Shown here: positions 33,824 through 43,816 of the stretch, piece after piece
Layout: each line of letters begins with the position of its first letter
Numbering within the stretch: the stretch's first letter is position 1
Assembly (NCBI GenBank): GCA_032622095.1
Contig: CP136068.1
Coordinates: 138,947,989-139,011,988, forward strand
DNA: 64,000 nt
Direction of reading: 5' to 3'
Source: Siphonodentalium dalli
Taxonomy: Eukaryota; Mollusca; Scaphopoda; Gadilida; Siphonodentaliidae
Notes under the pieces: model-generated
Seen by the model: only the letters and a program-made list of their open reading frames with translations
What the model was told of the DNA's origin: nothing
Database searches by the model: none
Program-made: the position numbers and the translations under genes

Positions 33824-34190
33824 TGTTAAAGTGATGTGAAACACTCCGGTATGACCAAATATAAATGGAAAATAATCTTGTGCAAAGTAGTAAGTTTTAC
33901 AAATAGTATATCCAAATTGACAACACATACCGTCATTCTTATATATCAATTAAATGCAGTGACTCTCGATGGCGAAATCATTTTCGTTAGTTTATCGCCG
34001 ATAGATGCGTCCCGAATCAAGTAGTAAATATTTACAATTGAGCGTAGTTCTGGCGATGTTTTCTATGGAGTGGTACGGTCGATTTGCTTCAAATTTTCGG
34101 CGATGTTAGTAGAATGGTAACATTCCTCCAGTTGTCATAGCGCCTGAATATTAACATCAGTTTCACGCACCCAAACAAGTACATAATATG
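33824..34190 (+). mobile_element. Family N repeat
   Basis: 'gttaaagtgatgtgaaacactccggta', 'gacaacacataccgtcattcttatat', 'gcagtgactctcgatggcgaaatc', 'tttgcttcaaattttcggcgatgtt'. It shares these with 6955-7299 (inverse) and 49352-49512. Confidence 0.65.
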
Positions 34191-34680
34191 ACTTTAAGAC
34201 AAACAGGTCATTGCTGGTGCAATATTCAAATCTTATCTTATCTTATGTATGCAGCATGCCTGTAGTTTCTATAGGATTGACAATTACTGTACAATTTCAT
34301 ATCTATTATCCAATTTTGTATATTGTTTGATCATGATTTAAATCGGCCAACACTGGCCAAAATATCACATTTGTTATCCGCAAATTAAGACGAAAAGATT
34401 TGTCAAGTCAGTTGGGTGAGAGGTAGAATTCATGCATGGTTATCTTCCACCACTACCATGAATGATGAAATTGTGCTACTTTGATTCAGAGCAAACAAAG
34501 ATGCTTTTCAACATGTTACTGGTGACATGGAACAACAATAGATGAAAATAAAGTTTTCATTGTCATATTGAGTTGTGACAGAGTAGAGATTCATGGCATG
34601 CTCTACCATGAATGGATTCATGGGTTCAACGAGACAACTTCAATGACATAATTTTCTGTATATAAAACATTATACACGTA

Positions 34681-34893
34681 CAGTAATGCTCTAATTAATC
34701 GACCTCTTAACCAAAGCAGAAGTATGGGTAACTTTTCAGGATTTAGTCGGAAATATGGCTTGTTGCCATTCATCGGAAAGCTCTCCCCGAGAGCTTTCCG
34801 ATGAATGGCAACAAGCCATATTTCCGACTAAATCCTGAAAAGTTACCCATAATTCTGCTTTGGTTAAGAGGTCGATTAATTAGAGCATTACTG
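34681..34893. mobile_element. Family A MITE, complete
   Basis: Near-perfect 213-bp palindrome, CAGTAATGCTCTAATTAATC to its inverse, TA on both sides (34679-34680, 34894-34895). It lies 70 bp downstream of an Ets exon in the gene's orientation. Confidence 0.88.
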
Positions 34894-34962
34894 TATGTTC
34901 AGCATCTACATGTATGATGGGTCATCTTTAATCTTGAATACATTATTTATTAGAACACTTAC

Positions 34963-35079
34963 TGAAGATGGAATAGTAAGAGGAGCGGGCCGGAACTTAA
35001 TTTTCTTCTGCGGCTGTACACTATAGAACGCCATGTTTTCAGGGTTAGGATCTCGGGGATAAAACTCAAGGTCCATCTC
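34963..35079 (-). CDS. ETS1/2-like: Ets1/2-type transcription factor, first coding exon with start codon
   Basis: Acceptor tttctttacag ends at 35080; donor GTAAGT starts at 34962. The exon begins GAG-ATG-GAC, so the start is ATG at 35076-35074 in a fair context (GAGATGG), giving 38 residues from Met: MDLEFYPRDPNPENMAFYSV..., then FRPAPLTIPSS. It exits in phase 0 and joins the exon at 27946 in frame. I chose this start because the upstream exon has no frame that continues into it: its own ATG frame stops 12-14 bases into this exon. Inverted copies of element O lie on either side of it. Confidence 0.85.
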
Positions 35080-35330
35080 CTGTAAAGAAAAAATATTAAT
35101 AGATAATAGCTTTGAGGAATTCAATGTCGACCTGTGAGGAAAGAGCATTATACAATATTGACAGCCCTTGAAATTGTCATCTTTCTTCTACGACATTGCT
35201 TAGAATTGTATTATGAAATTCTATAAATTGGCTTTAACAGCTTTTTACTATGATATTGCCTTTTTCGAAGCTAATTTTGAGGGCTGTATTCATCATTAAA
35301 AAATTAATTTTATGAACATATTGAAAGATA

Positions 35331-36187
35331 AGGCCAAAAAAAAAAGAAGATGCTTATGTGTCCGCACATCGACCGACCCTAAAAATAACCCGCCGACCCT
35401 AAAGTTTTTAATGATATTTTGAGAAAAAGTCCAAATTTTCTAAAAAAAATGTTTTAATGTTTTTACCACTAATGCTCATAAATATTGATCATTAGTGTAC
35501 AAAACACATGGTTTCTAACATATCCCTGTGAAAAGTGACCATGAAGTCACAGTTGTTTCAAAAGCCCCAAGTGTGTGATGGGTTGTGGATTGATGGGCAT
35601 GATGTAGAATTTTGCAATTTTAATTTCCTGAGAGTGGATCTCATGCCTGCTTTATGCCTTGTTTGGGACTTATGGAACATAGGAACACTATCAACATTAT
35701 CAACAGCCATGATGGGTGTGTATCTGTATATATATACATGTATAGAGGTTATCACCACATATGTTAGGGGTATATAGCTACTGTTTCCAAAAACCAGGCA
35801 TGCTAGGTTGGGTGTACTGGCTACCTCCAGACAATGGGATGTAGTCGTCACAATACAAGTACGGTATAATGGCAGTATTATGGGTAAAATTGTTATAAAA
35901 AGTTAGTGACATCAATTTCGTACCAAGTTTTTAAAAGCCAACTTTTTAAAGCATGAAGTAAGTTTGAAATTTTATCAATCTTAATGTATATTTCCACTGT
36001 GTTGATCAAGTAATACTTTCCCTACAACACGAGTTGGCATTTTATGTCACTTCGGTCGAGGTAGTTCAATATTTCTGCAGCTGGATAAAAAATATCAAAA
36101 TAAAATTAAAAACAAAAATTCCCTACCTACCTACCCTAATTTTTTCGCTCTGTTAGCGGAAACATACAATCTTTTTTTTTTGGCCTA
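35331..36187 (-). mobile_element. Element O, copy 2, inverted relative to copy 1
   Basis: 857 bp bounded by AGGCCAAAAAAAAAAGAAGA and CTTTTTTTTTTGGCCT, uninterrupted, complementary to 30009-31505. No transposase ORF; the frames at 35535-35851 are unremarkable. Confidence 0.78.
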
Positions 36188-36388
36188 ATCAACTCTAAAT
36201 GCCATAACTTCCATAAATTATTAGGGGGGGTGTAATGTATCCTTGCCCGACATCTCCGCCAAATTGACCGATGTTATATATTCCTTGCCAATAACACTAT
36301 CTTCATACTTTCATGTGCCTAATAATAGTGTCAGCATGATTATTTATTTTGGATTTTTTCGACTTTATAAGGTTCCCTGTCAATTGCT

Positions 36389-36493
36389 GAGAGCTTTCTG
36401 ATGAATGGCAACAAGCCATATTTCCGACTAAATCCTGATAAGTTACCCATAATTCTTCTGTGGTTAAGGGGTCGATTATTTAGGGCATTACTG
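36389..36493. mobile_element. Family A MITE, right half
   Basis: GAGAGCTTTCTGATGAATGG to GGGCATTACTG-TA. The preceding 'gactttataaggttccctgtcaattgc' resembles internal family D sequence. Confidence 0.75.
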
Positions 36494-37031
36494 TATATTG
36501 TTCGGTGTTTGCTCTTACTTGCCCTATTGAATTTGAGTTGATACACTCTTGAGAGCTGATGACGTTCATCACCGATTGATATTCTGGGAATTTTGTTGCT
36601 TCGATTTTCCTCTTTCCCGGGTTCTTTGGTGTTATTATGTCATGTGAGGATATTGCTGGGACCGAGACCTCTCAACCACCTTGCCATCACTATTATTAAT
36701 TTCAGCTTAAATCCCCACCCATCATTATTAATAGGCCATCACGGTTATTAGGCATCACAGGGAACTTTTTTTTCAATTTTATTTTGAGTATAATAAAATA
36801 AAATAAAATAAAAAGTTCCCGGACCCTGTGTTAGGCACCTAAGAGTATGACCTAAGTTGCAATGTATTTTCCTGACAGCTGTCCGAAATATCGGAATATA
36901 GGTTGAAATTGTTGTGGTCGTCAGATTTTCAAGTCAGTATTTAGAGTGAAATTAATCACAGGCCTTCTGAACAGTGAGTGATAAATAATTATAATATTTT
37001 TTTAGTATTAATATTTATCTACATGTATATA

Positions 37032-37495
37032 AAGTAGGTACAGGTATGAATCAAACAGCACTGCCGGTGTTAGCCATATTCTACTCCCTGCTACTGGAAA
37101 CTGGTCATTTTACAGAGTGCAAGTGCTGTGTCCATTTCAACACTTCACATGGTTGACAGGAATAGTGAGTGGACACAATCCACTGGCCAGTTATATCAAC
37201 AAAAGCCTTTAACCCTTTCAGTGCCAAGTTCGATTTTTGTATCAACCCATATTTCCCTGATCATTTGAAAAATGATCAAGGAAATATGGGTTGATACAAA
37301 AATCGGACCTGGCACTGAAAGGGTTAAAGGCTTTTGTTGATAGTTATCATGCCCAGTGATCATTTCCTGTGGTCAGTTTAGCCTATTCAAATGGACACAG
37401 CATGTTTTACTTTACACTGTAAAATGACCAGTTGCCAGTAGCAGGGAGTAGAATATGGCTGACATTGACTGTTTGATTCACACCTGCACCTACTT
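37032..37495. mobile_element. Foldback element Q with an R element at its exact centre
   Basis: The arms AAGTAGGTACAGGTATGAAT... and ...TTCACACCTGCACCTACTT are inverse copies ('agccatattctactccctgctactgg', 'actggtcattttaca', 'tatcaacaaaagcc'). Without the inner element the centre reads CAAAAGCCTTTAAAGGCTTTTG, a perfect dyad around TTAA. Family otherwise unknown. Confidence 0.8.
37209..37327. mobile_element. Family R minimal derivative, 119 bp
   Basis: TTAA on both sides; CCCTTTCAGTGCCAAGTTCG and inverse. Arms run to TGATCATTT-GAAAAATGATCA with almost no loop. The smallest R copy here. Confidence 0.9.
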
Positions 37496-37499
37496 CTAG

Positions 37500-38200
37500 G
37501 TAAATTTAATTAAAAAAAAAAAAAAAAAAATTAATTATGTGAAATTAGTTGACACAAATTTGAATATTTTCCTACTTTTACCAATTTTAGGTAAACAAAT
37601 AAAAATTCCAACAGTTAGAAACCTTGAAATAAAATTTGGAAAATTCCAACATGATTTTGTTCTGAAGTGGGGGGGGGGGGGGGTGGAAAGTTGGACACAC
37701 CAACAGCAGATACCCTCTAGCCACGTCTATGAAGTCAGCATTAGTACATGTGTACCATAATAGTGCAGAGTATAGAACAATTTAGCCCTACCACACACAT
37801 GTAGTGATGTACCACTACCAGTAGACTATTTAGTATTACAATACATGACATACATACATGTGCTGTACACGGAAATAACTAAACACATACAAAATCACTT
37901 ATTTCTTCAAGATCAAGTCTGTGCAGTTTGTGCACATATTTAAGATGCAACTTGCTTTATAAATTACAATAAGCATGCTTACCACAAGAACAGCCATAAC
38001 TCTACACAACTTTTTACTGTTACATCAAAGCAGTTGGCTGCACCCGTTGTGAACCTCACCACTAATCGATTGAATGGAAGAATGGGGTCATTAAAGCGTG
38101 CTTCATTGTGGTTTAAATGGATGTTATTCTCGGTTTAAAAGCTGTCTGGAATGAATGACATGCACTGAAAATTCGATTGAAGACGTGGTTTATATATACA
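37500..38200. other. Intronic sequence, low complexity runs
   Basis: Contains an A run (37512-37530) and a G run (37669-37682); no exon or known repeat seen. Confidence 0.35.
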
Positions 38201-38212
38201 TATTTCACTTAC

Positions 38213-38300
38213 CTCTGGAGAAACGCGAAAATCGTTTGGAGCGCATTCAAAATTTCATCAAAACATTTGCTGCAGCTCCAGAATTCGCCTCAACTTTTTT
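38213..38300 (-). other. ETS1/2-like: Ets1/2-like gene, 5' untranslated exon (upstream limit unknown)
   Basis: CCAGAG followed by a consensus donor GTAAGT at 38212 is the nearest good donor upstream of the coding start. Joined to the exon at 35079 it gives no long frame. It contains three short upstream ORFs, the last (ATG at 38246-38244) overlapping the main start after splicing. The transcription start cannot be read from the sequence; I cut the feature at 38300 because promoter-like sites begin there. Assignment is an inference from the splice signal and position. Confidence 0.55.
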
Positions 38301-38321
38301 AGATCCCAGAAACCTGTTGCC

Positions 38322-38348
38322 TGACCTCTGACCTGCAATCTGATTGGT
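38322..38348 (-). promoter_or_regulatory. Perfect DR1 nuclear-receptor site and CCAAT box
   Basis: On the minus strand AGGTCA-G-AGGTCA (38322-38334) is a perfect direct repeat with 1-bp spacing, the consensus for RXR, COUP-TF or HNF4 dimers. Ten bases away is CCAAT (38343-38347, minus), in ACCAATCAG, a good NF-Y site. Both lie about 110-135 bp upstream of the first-exon donor. Function is inferred. Confidence 0.5.
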
Positions 38349-38544
38349 CAGAGTGTTAATGTTCCGAGTTCCGAGAATTGCGTTTTTAGATTGCAATATA
38401 ACTTTTGCAGTACTTTTCGCATTATATTGAAACGTATTCGATATAAGTTTATATATTGCAATGTTTACCCACAGTGCATCAAACTTCGACTGGTAATTAC
38501 ATGCGAGGCGGTGCATATGTAATGAATTAGCGAACTTTCTCACA

Positions 38545-38568
38545 TGACGTCATTTTTTCCTTATATGG
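38545..38568 (-). promoter_or_regulatory. Adjacent serum response element (CArG) and CRE
   Basis: On the minus strand CCATATAAGG (38559-38568), a perfect CC(A/T)6GG SRF site, is followed after six A residues by the palindromic CREB/ATF site TGACGTCA (38545-38552). GGAA overlapping the CArG edge could serve an Ets partner. SRF and CREB sites at this spacing occur in immediate-early promoters such as c-fos. About 335 bp upstream of the first-exon donor. Confidence 0.55.
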
Positions 38569-38572
38569 CAAA

Positions 38573-39514
38573 TTACTAGTTTCATTCATATTTTATGAAT
38601 GGACCAAATATTCTAAAAATAGTACACTAAAGCAGTTGTTCCCGACCGTAAAACTTTGAAGTCAGAGGGCAAAGAGGCTTATCGGTGATTGAATACTGCA
38701 CAGCGTGGAACAACAAAGGATTCAAACTTTAGGTTTGCAAGCACCAGACTTGTTCAAATAAATGTGATTATATAAGTCTTATATATTTCTTATTTTATTT
38801 TTAAGATTTTTTTTTATTATGTGGACCATGCAGCACTCCCGGCCTTTGTAAATATGAGTGATAAATCAGATTTAAGGGTCAATATATCGATAACGATGTG
38901 CCTACAAATCATATATCTTGCGCCCATGAGAGGTGGGTTTTTTTTTCTTTAGTTAAAATATAATTCAAGAATTAAGTAGAGATTTTATTTAAACTATTTA
39001 TTATTCACAGTTTTCGTTGTTTGTTTGTTTTTTGTTTAATTGTGATTTAAATTTAAAATGTAGCACGATATATATCGTAATTAATTAGTATGGAAATTTA
39101 TTTTTAGCCGCCCCCCCCCTCGTGATTATTAGGTTTATATAGATATATAATCTTCTTTTTTTAATTGTCGCACGAACCATGGTGTAACCATCTATATGCC
39201 TATATGGTAGGTGAATTATTGGCACACAATTTTTAATTTTAATGCTCTCCACTGCCCCTCAGCACCGACAGCTATCATGGTTCTGTGTGTTTTAAAGATG
39301 TCCCCCAGGTGTCCGATTTGAGTAATTTCACACCATAAAGTTTAAACCACGATCTTTAAATAAGTTTGCTGTATCAGAAAATAATTAGCGTAGATCGGAT
39401 CAGCCCATTAATTAGTAGGAGCTAGGTTTTGATGACTTGTTATTGACTTTCAAAAGGTGAAGTTTTAACACGTTTATATTTTTGATGATCGCCTCTTATA
39501 AAGAGCGTCCTCGC
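38573..39514. other. Upstream intergenic sequence, no feature recognised
   Basis: AT-rich and unique-looking, with a short C run at 39111-39119. Confidence 0.35.
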
Positions 39515-40113
39515 TTAAAGGGGTACAGTACGCCATTTGTATAAATTCCCGGTGATAACAACGATCTATTATCGATACTATATAGAAATATAAGTAATTT
39601 GAGTCGAAGATGTATTCTGTAAACGCTCAGGTTAATAGGCTATCTTATAATTTAATAATTTAAAAGTTAATAATTTAATATAAATTGATTTTATGGCTCC
39701 AGCCATAAAATGGCGTCTCTTAAAATTGGAATTTCCGTGTACAAAACGTAATCAAATTATAATTGAGGGATACTGGATTAATAAAACAATTGCACACACG
39801 ATCGTTTGAAACATTATGCTTATACGGGGAGAAAACCCAAGCCACTCATTGACTAGTGACCATACACTAACTTAAATGAGTATATGGGACTACTAAGCAT
39901 ATAATATAATGTTTATTTGATTCATTTGGTTGAAAACTGTACAAAAATTACTCGACAACGACAATTTGTATTTTTGCATTCCGGTAAATTTGCCATCCGT
40001 AACAATACTTCGTACTCAACAGACTTTCAAAAAATGGAAAAGTTGTTACCTTATTCTCCGACTCGGGGATTATAGAAACCAACAACAACATCTTGGGTAC
40101 AGTACCCCTTTAA
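39515..40113. mobile_element. Family E TTAA element, copy 1 (599 bp)
   Basis: TTAA-AGGGGTACAGTACGCC ... GGGTACAGTACCCCT-TTAA; the inverted ends are about 15 bp. Almost identical to 46443-47042. TTAA target and short inverted ends again suggest piggyBac-like mobilisation. Two frames are open in both copies (starting MKTVQKLLDNDNLYFCIPVN and APAIKWRLLKLEFPC), but at this identity that is not evidence of coding. Confidence 0.85.
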
Positions 40114-40357
40114 GTCGCACAAAAGCGGTATATATACAAAAGAGCGTTTTAAATTAGGCCTGTGATTTTGTGACCTTTTCCGACGTATTGCTTATATGTG
40201 TGGGTGATTTTGTGAATTTTCGTAATGCCATGCATGTGACAAGAATGGCGGTGATTTCAAGTATTTTCATTTTCGCAATGGCTGCATATATGGTATACTA
40301 AGAAGAACATTGGCATATCGGTATAGGAAAATTGGTATCAAATCGAACCGTGAATCT

Positions 40358-40834
40358 TTAACCCTTTCAGTGTCAAGTCCGATTTTTGTATCAACCCATA
40401 TACCCTGTGCCAATGCATTCTCTTATATATGCGAGTCGACCATATTTCGCCTCGCATATATAAGAGAATGCATTGGCCTAACAAATTTTCGTCATTTGTT
40501 ATTATTTTTTACAATTTGTTCTTATATTTCACTCTCTTTCAGTGCCAGACTTATTTTGTAGGTTTAGTGCCAGGGAATCTTACGTTTTTCATGGGCATCA
40601 AAATTATTACTATGAATACTTGATGATAGTTTTGAGTTATAACATGCCCCTAAGGTTTTAACCAGTTTGTTTTTAATTCGCTATAGCATGCTTAAACATA
40701 CCCAAAAAAAATTCAAAATATATAATAAAAAAAAAAAAAAAATAATAATCATTTTTATTTTTATTTTTTAGGGCCGATTTTACAGACCGTATATTAGGGC
40801 CGATGAGATCGGCCCCTGGCACTGAAATGGTTAA
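40358..40834 (-). mobile_element. Family R TTAA MITE with one hairpin module
   Basis: Inverse of 26647-27121: TTAA-CCCTTTCAGTGTCAAGTCC, CCCTGTGCC-hairpin (about 40407-40476), body with 'catgggcatcaaaattattactatgaatacttg', then GGGCCGATGAGATCGGCCCC and TGGCACTGAAATGG-TTAA. The hairpin loop is altered (CCATATTTCGCC). Confidence 0.87.
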
Positions 40835-41230
40835 ATTTGGAAGTACGGTATTCTCTGTGAAACATTCACGCGCTGGTTGATCTCACGAGTATCATCCTAA
40901 TTATAGTTATTATCCGTGTTCGAGATCAGCGATACAAAAAAGAGCATTTCCATGCACATGCATGCGACATGAATTTATAAAGTGCGCAGCAGGTATAGCC
41001 TATATACATATTCAAGTTTTATGGAAAAAAAAGTACTTTTTGATGAGTCCGAGACGATTATTTATTTCAGGACGCGCAATGTTATATAAAAAAAATATCG
41101 TATAGCTGTCAGAGGTAATTTCAGATTAAGGGGGAGGTCAAGTGATCAATTTTGAATGGGGATTTACATGCAAATCTACGGAGCAAAAGTTACAGAGTTG
41201 CACATACTTCTGAGTGTGACTTGATGTGGT
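40835..41230. other. Intergenic sequence without recognised feature
   Basis: No gene or known repeat seen. Confidence 0.35.
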
Positions 41231-41234
41231 ATTG

Positions 41235-41399
41235 GAAACAACAGGTATTTATCTGGCGGGTCCGCTTTTTTTCTGGAATTATATAAGTGTCACTTGACCT
41301 ATATTTAAAAAAATCAATATACAATTAAAAAATAAATACACCAACATTATAATGGAACATGTTCCAAGCGGACCCACCAGATAAATACCTGTTGTTTTC
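41235..41399. mobile_element. Short foldback element
   Basis: GAAACAACAGGTATTTATCT...GGCGGGTCCGCTT and its inverse (AAGCGGACCCACCAGATAAA..) enclose 95 bp of AT-rich DNA. Single copy in the window. Confidence 0.6.
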
Positions 41400-41436
41400 A
41401 AGAAGCTAGGGTATATTGCGTTATCTTAAAACACGA

Positions 41437-41580
41437 AACTATTATAAATTAGTCGTTATTACTAACATCACCCTATTTACATGTAGTCATTGTGCCTAAA
41501 TTTCCGCGTTAGTCATTATGACTAATCTAGGTTAGTCATGTGGACAGACAATTGACTAATCTAAGTTAGTCATACTGAAT
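41437..41580. repeat. Cluster of TTAGTCAT / ATGACTAA motifs
   Basis: At least six copies of AGTCAT/ATGACT, in both orientations, within about 140 bp; one pair forms TTAGTCATTATGACTAA. The motif resembles half of an AP-1/Maf or bZIP site. It may simply be a decayed tandem repeat. Confidence 0.5.
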
Positions 41581-41639
41581 AACTTTTTTTCTTCAGTGCA
41601 GAAGATGTTCCACACCACCTCGGTTAAGTGGACGGATCC

Positions 41640-42398
41640 ATAATGCATTTTATTTATATCGTATACTCTATGTTATCATAAAATAAATTTCCCTATTTTA
41701 AAGACAAACTATTTTGACTGTTATGGTGTATACTATATTTATTATCAGCGATGACCCATTGTACCTGATGATCATGGGGAGTGTAGGACATTTGGATACC
41801 TTAATGGTGTTCAAGAGCTGCCAATATGGGCAATCTGGCAAGTTGATATGAGGCATGTGTAGCTCTATAGTTGAAATAATTTTAGTCCATGAGTACCATA
41901 AGTATATTATACACTGTGCATAAACAACACTTTGGTATGTATCAACTGTTGAGTTATGAGCCCTGGGAAAAAAAATGCCAAGTCCACCGGGGGGGGGGGT
42001 GAAAACATTTCTTCGGGCAAATATGCCGGGGTGGGTGGGTGGTCAAAGCCACCAACAAGCAATTTTTTCCGCAACTAAAAAAAAAAATTTCCTGCTTGTT
42101 TTTTTAGTGTTTTGGCAATGAGTTGGGCTTCAAAACCACTTTGAATCAGTTTGAATGAGAGAAATAATGTAATTCTAACTGGTAAACTGACTGCAGGCAG
42201 TTATCGTGTTGTATTTTGTTGCAAATTTTGAAATCCAAGATGGCCGCTGGCAGCCATGTTTTTTTGGCCGAATGACCTCAAAATGACTCATTCCTATTTA
42301 CATGTCCATGTTAACATCCATGATAAATAGCATGCACAGAAATTCATATACAGCTGTTTACAGTGAATTTCCCCCCGCAAATCTCTGTTTTAGTGTTA
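41640..42398. other. Intergenic, low-complexity G runs and one 'aagatggccgc' unit
   Basis: It contains G runs (41990-41999, 'gccggggtgggtgggtgg' at 42027) and a single 'ccaagatggccgctggcagccatgtt' (42234-42259), a relative of the 44.6-45.5 kb array. Confidence 0.45.
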
Positions 42399-42553
42399 AA
42401 AGGGGGGGGGGGGGTGGGGGTAACAAAATGGTCGGAAAAAACTGCCGAAAACTGACAAAAATTTGGCGGTGGGGGTGGGTGGGTACAAAAAATGATCGAA
42501 AGGGAAAAAATGCCATACGTGCCTGAATTTTGTTTCCGACCCCCCCCCCCCTG
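42399..42553. repeat. G-run block, then C-run (quadruplex-prone)
   Basis: G-rich stretches at about 42401-42420 and 42466-42484 (GGTGGGGGTGGGTGGGTA) and a C run at 42540-42552. Short ORFs on both strands here encode poly-Gly or poly-Pro and are artefacts. Confidence 0.7.
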
Positions 42554-42587
42554 AGTCCACCCCAATTTCCCCACAATGAATGAATAT

Positions 42588-42626
42588 GACAGTGATCTAT
42601 CGCGGTGATAACGGAGAGGGCGCTGG
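42588..42626. repeat. Copy of a 37-bp sequence also at 57614
   Basis: CAGTGATCTATCGCGGTGAT and AACGGAGAGGGCGCTG are the inverse of CAGCGCCCTCTCCGTTATCA...GATAGATCACTG at 57614-57650. Shared segment of an unidentified repeat. Confidence 0.55.
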
Positions 42627-43816
42627 GTGTAGTTTGACCCAAAACGAGAGTCAAAATTTAACACACGTGATCAAGTGCAACAATGATCGAAGAAAATCAA
42701 AACATAACAATCCATTGCTCAGCAGACACGAGGGCGACTCTTGATGGGAATCAGACAGTATATCGTGAATTAAATAATATGAAGATGTACTTGGGAGACA
42801 GCAGGGCTGCACGGTGTGGGGGGTTACCAGTATATATACAATGTACTTGTTCAATCCAATCATATTATATTAAGGAGGAGACGCACGTTTTACATACATC
42901 CAGCTAAAATGGCAAGAGATTTTCAACAAAGAATATCTCTGGATCTACGTGGCGAAAAAATCTTGAATTTCACAAATCACTATCTTCACGGAATATAAAA
43001 TCTGAGCAATTATTAAGAGAGACAAAAACAACGGATTTTAATTCATTTGAGATTTTGAAAATATTATTTAATTTTTTGTCTCTTTCGGCGCCAAGAATTG
43101 CTAGAATAATTGATTATTTCACACAAAACTCCAACTACCAAATGGCTTATTTTATTAGCTCTTTGATAGGAGGCTTAATTTGTATCATAATATTGAGTTT
43201 TTTTAATTGCGTTATATGAGGGTATCACCCCCCCCTTCGGTATGCGGGATTCAGGGTGTTTTGAAGCCGTACGCGGGATTCATACCCCCGAATTAACTGG
43301 TATTCGGATTCAAGCAAAACATCTTGGACGCAGGTTTTGATGGCGCAAAATAATATTTGTGCTAGTTATCTGTATGAATGAGTGGGTAGAATAGCATCTT
43401 GTGCATATTCGACCACCATGCCATCATAAAGTATCATTAATCGTACCATAACGGCCTCATAACGCCCATAACGCGACCGGCGTCTCTTCAGTCGTTAACC
43501 GGAAAGCGTCCGGAAACTATATTTGATTTGTGTTCCAATTCCAAACTTTTAATTAACCGGTATATTAAAACAGTCAATTTGTTTGTCATTTATCGCATAT
43601 TATTTTTTAACATGTATTCAGGATTCACCCCCCAAAATTAACTGGTATTCAGGACTCAGGGTGGAGGGGGTGATACCCTCTTATATAGCATCATACCCCA
43701 TATATTATAATCAAGAATACAGCAGTAACAAATGTTCCAGCCAAATGAAAAGAAATGTTGATATACGGTGTGACCCACTCAAGTAGGGAGCAATCAACTG
43801 AAATTATGCCACAGTG
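42627..43816. other. Intergenic, no gene recognised
   Basis: An ORF at 42683-42907 (MIEENQNITIHCSADTRATL...) is open but has no motif I recognise. 43210-43330 and 43610-43680 share a 'tatgcgggattcagggtg/ttaactggtattc' repeat in inverted and direct forms. Confidence 0.3.

Larger units (their letters stand above)
27947..34962 (-). other. Intron 2 of the Ets1/2-like gene
   Basis: About 7.0 kb between GTAAGT (34962) and ttacag (27947). It contains B, O, R, T, A and N elements and the array at 32590-33135. Confidence 0.85.
35080..38212 (-). other. Intron 1 of the Ets1/2-like gene
   Basis: About 3.1 kb, GTAAGT at 38212 to ttacag at 35080. It contains O (minus), half an A element, an (AAAAT)n foldback at about 36765-36832, and the Q/R nest. 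Confidence 0.75.

Noticed and set aside
38247-38543. 98-codon minus ORF as the Ets N-terminus
   Set aside because: It overlaps promoter-like motifs. Its frame stops at 38247, before the donor at 38212, so it cannot join the next exon, and no Ets similarity is seen.
42344-42664. Poly-Gly/poly-Pro ORFs
   Set aside because: They are translations of G and C runs, open on both strands.
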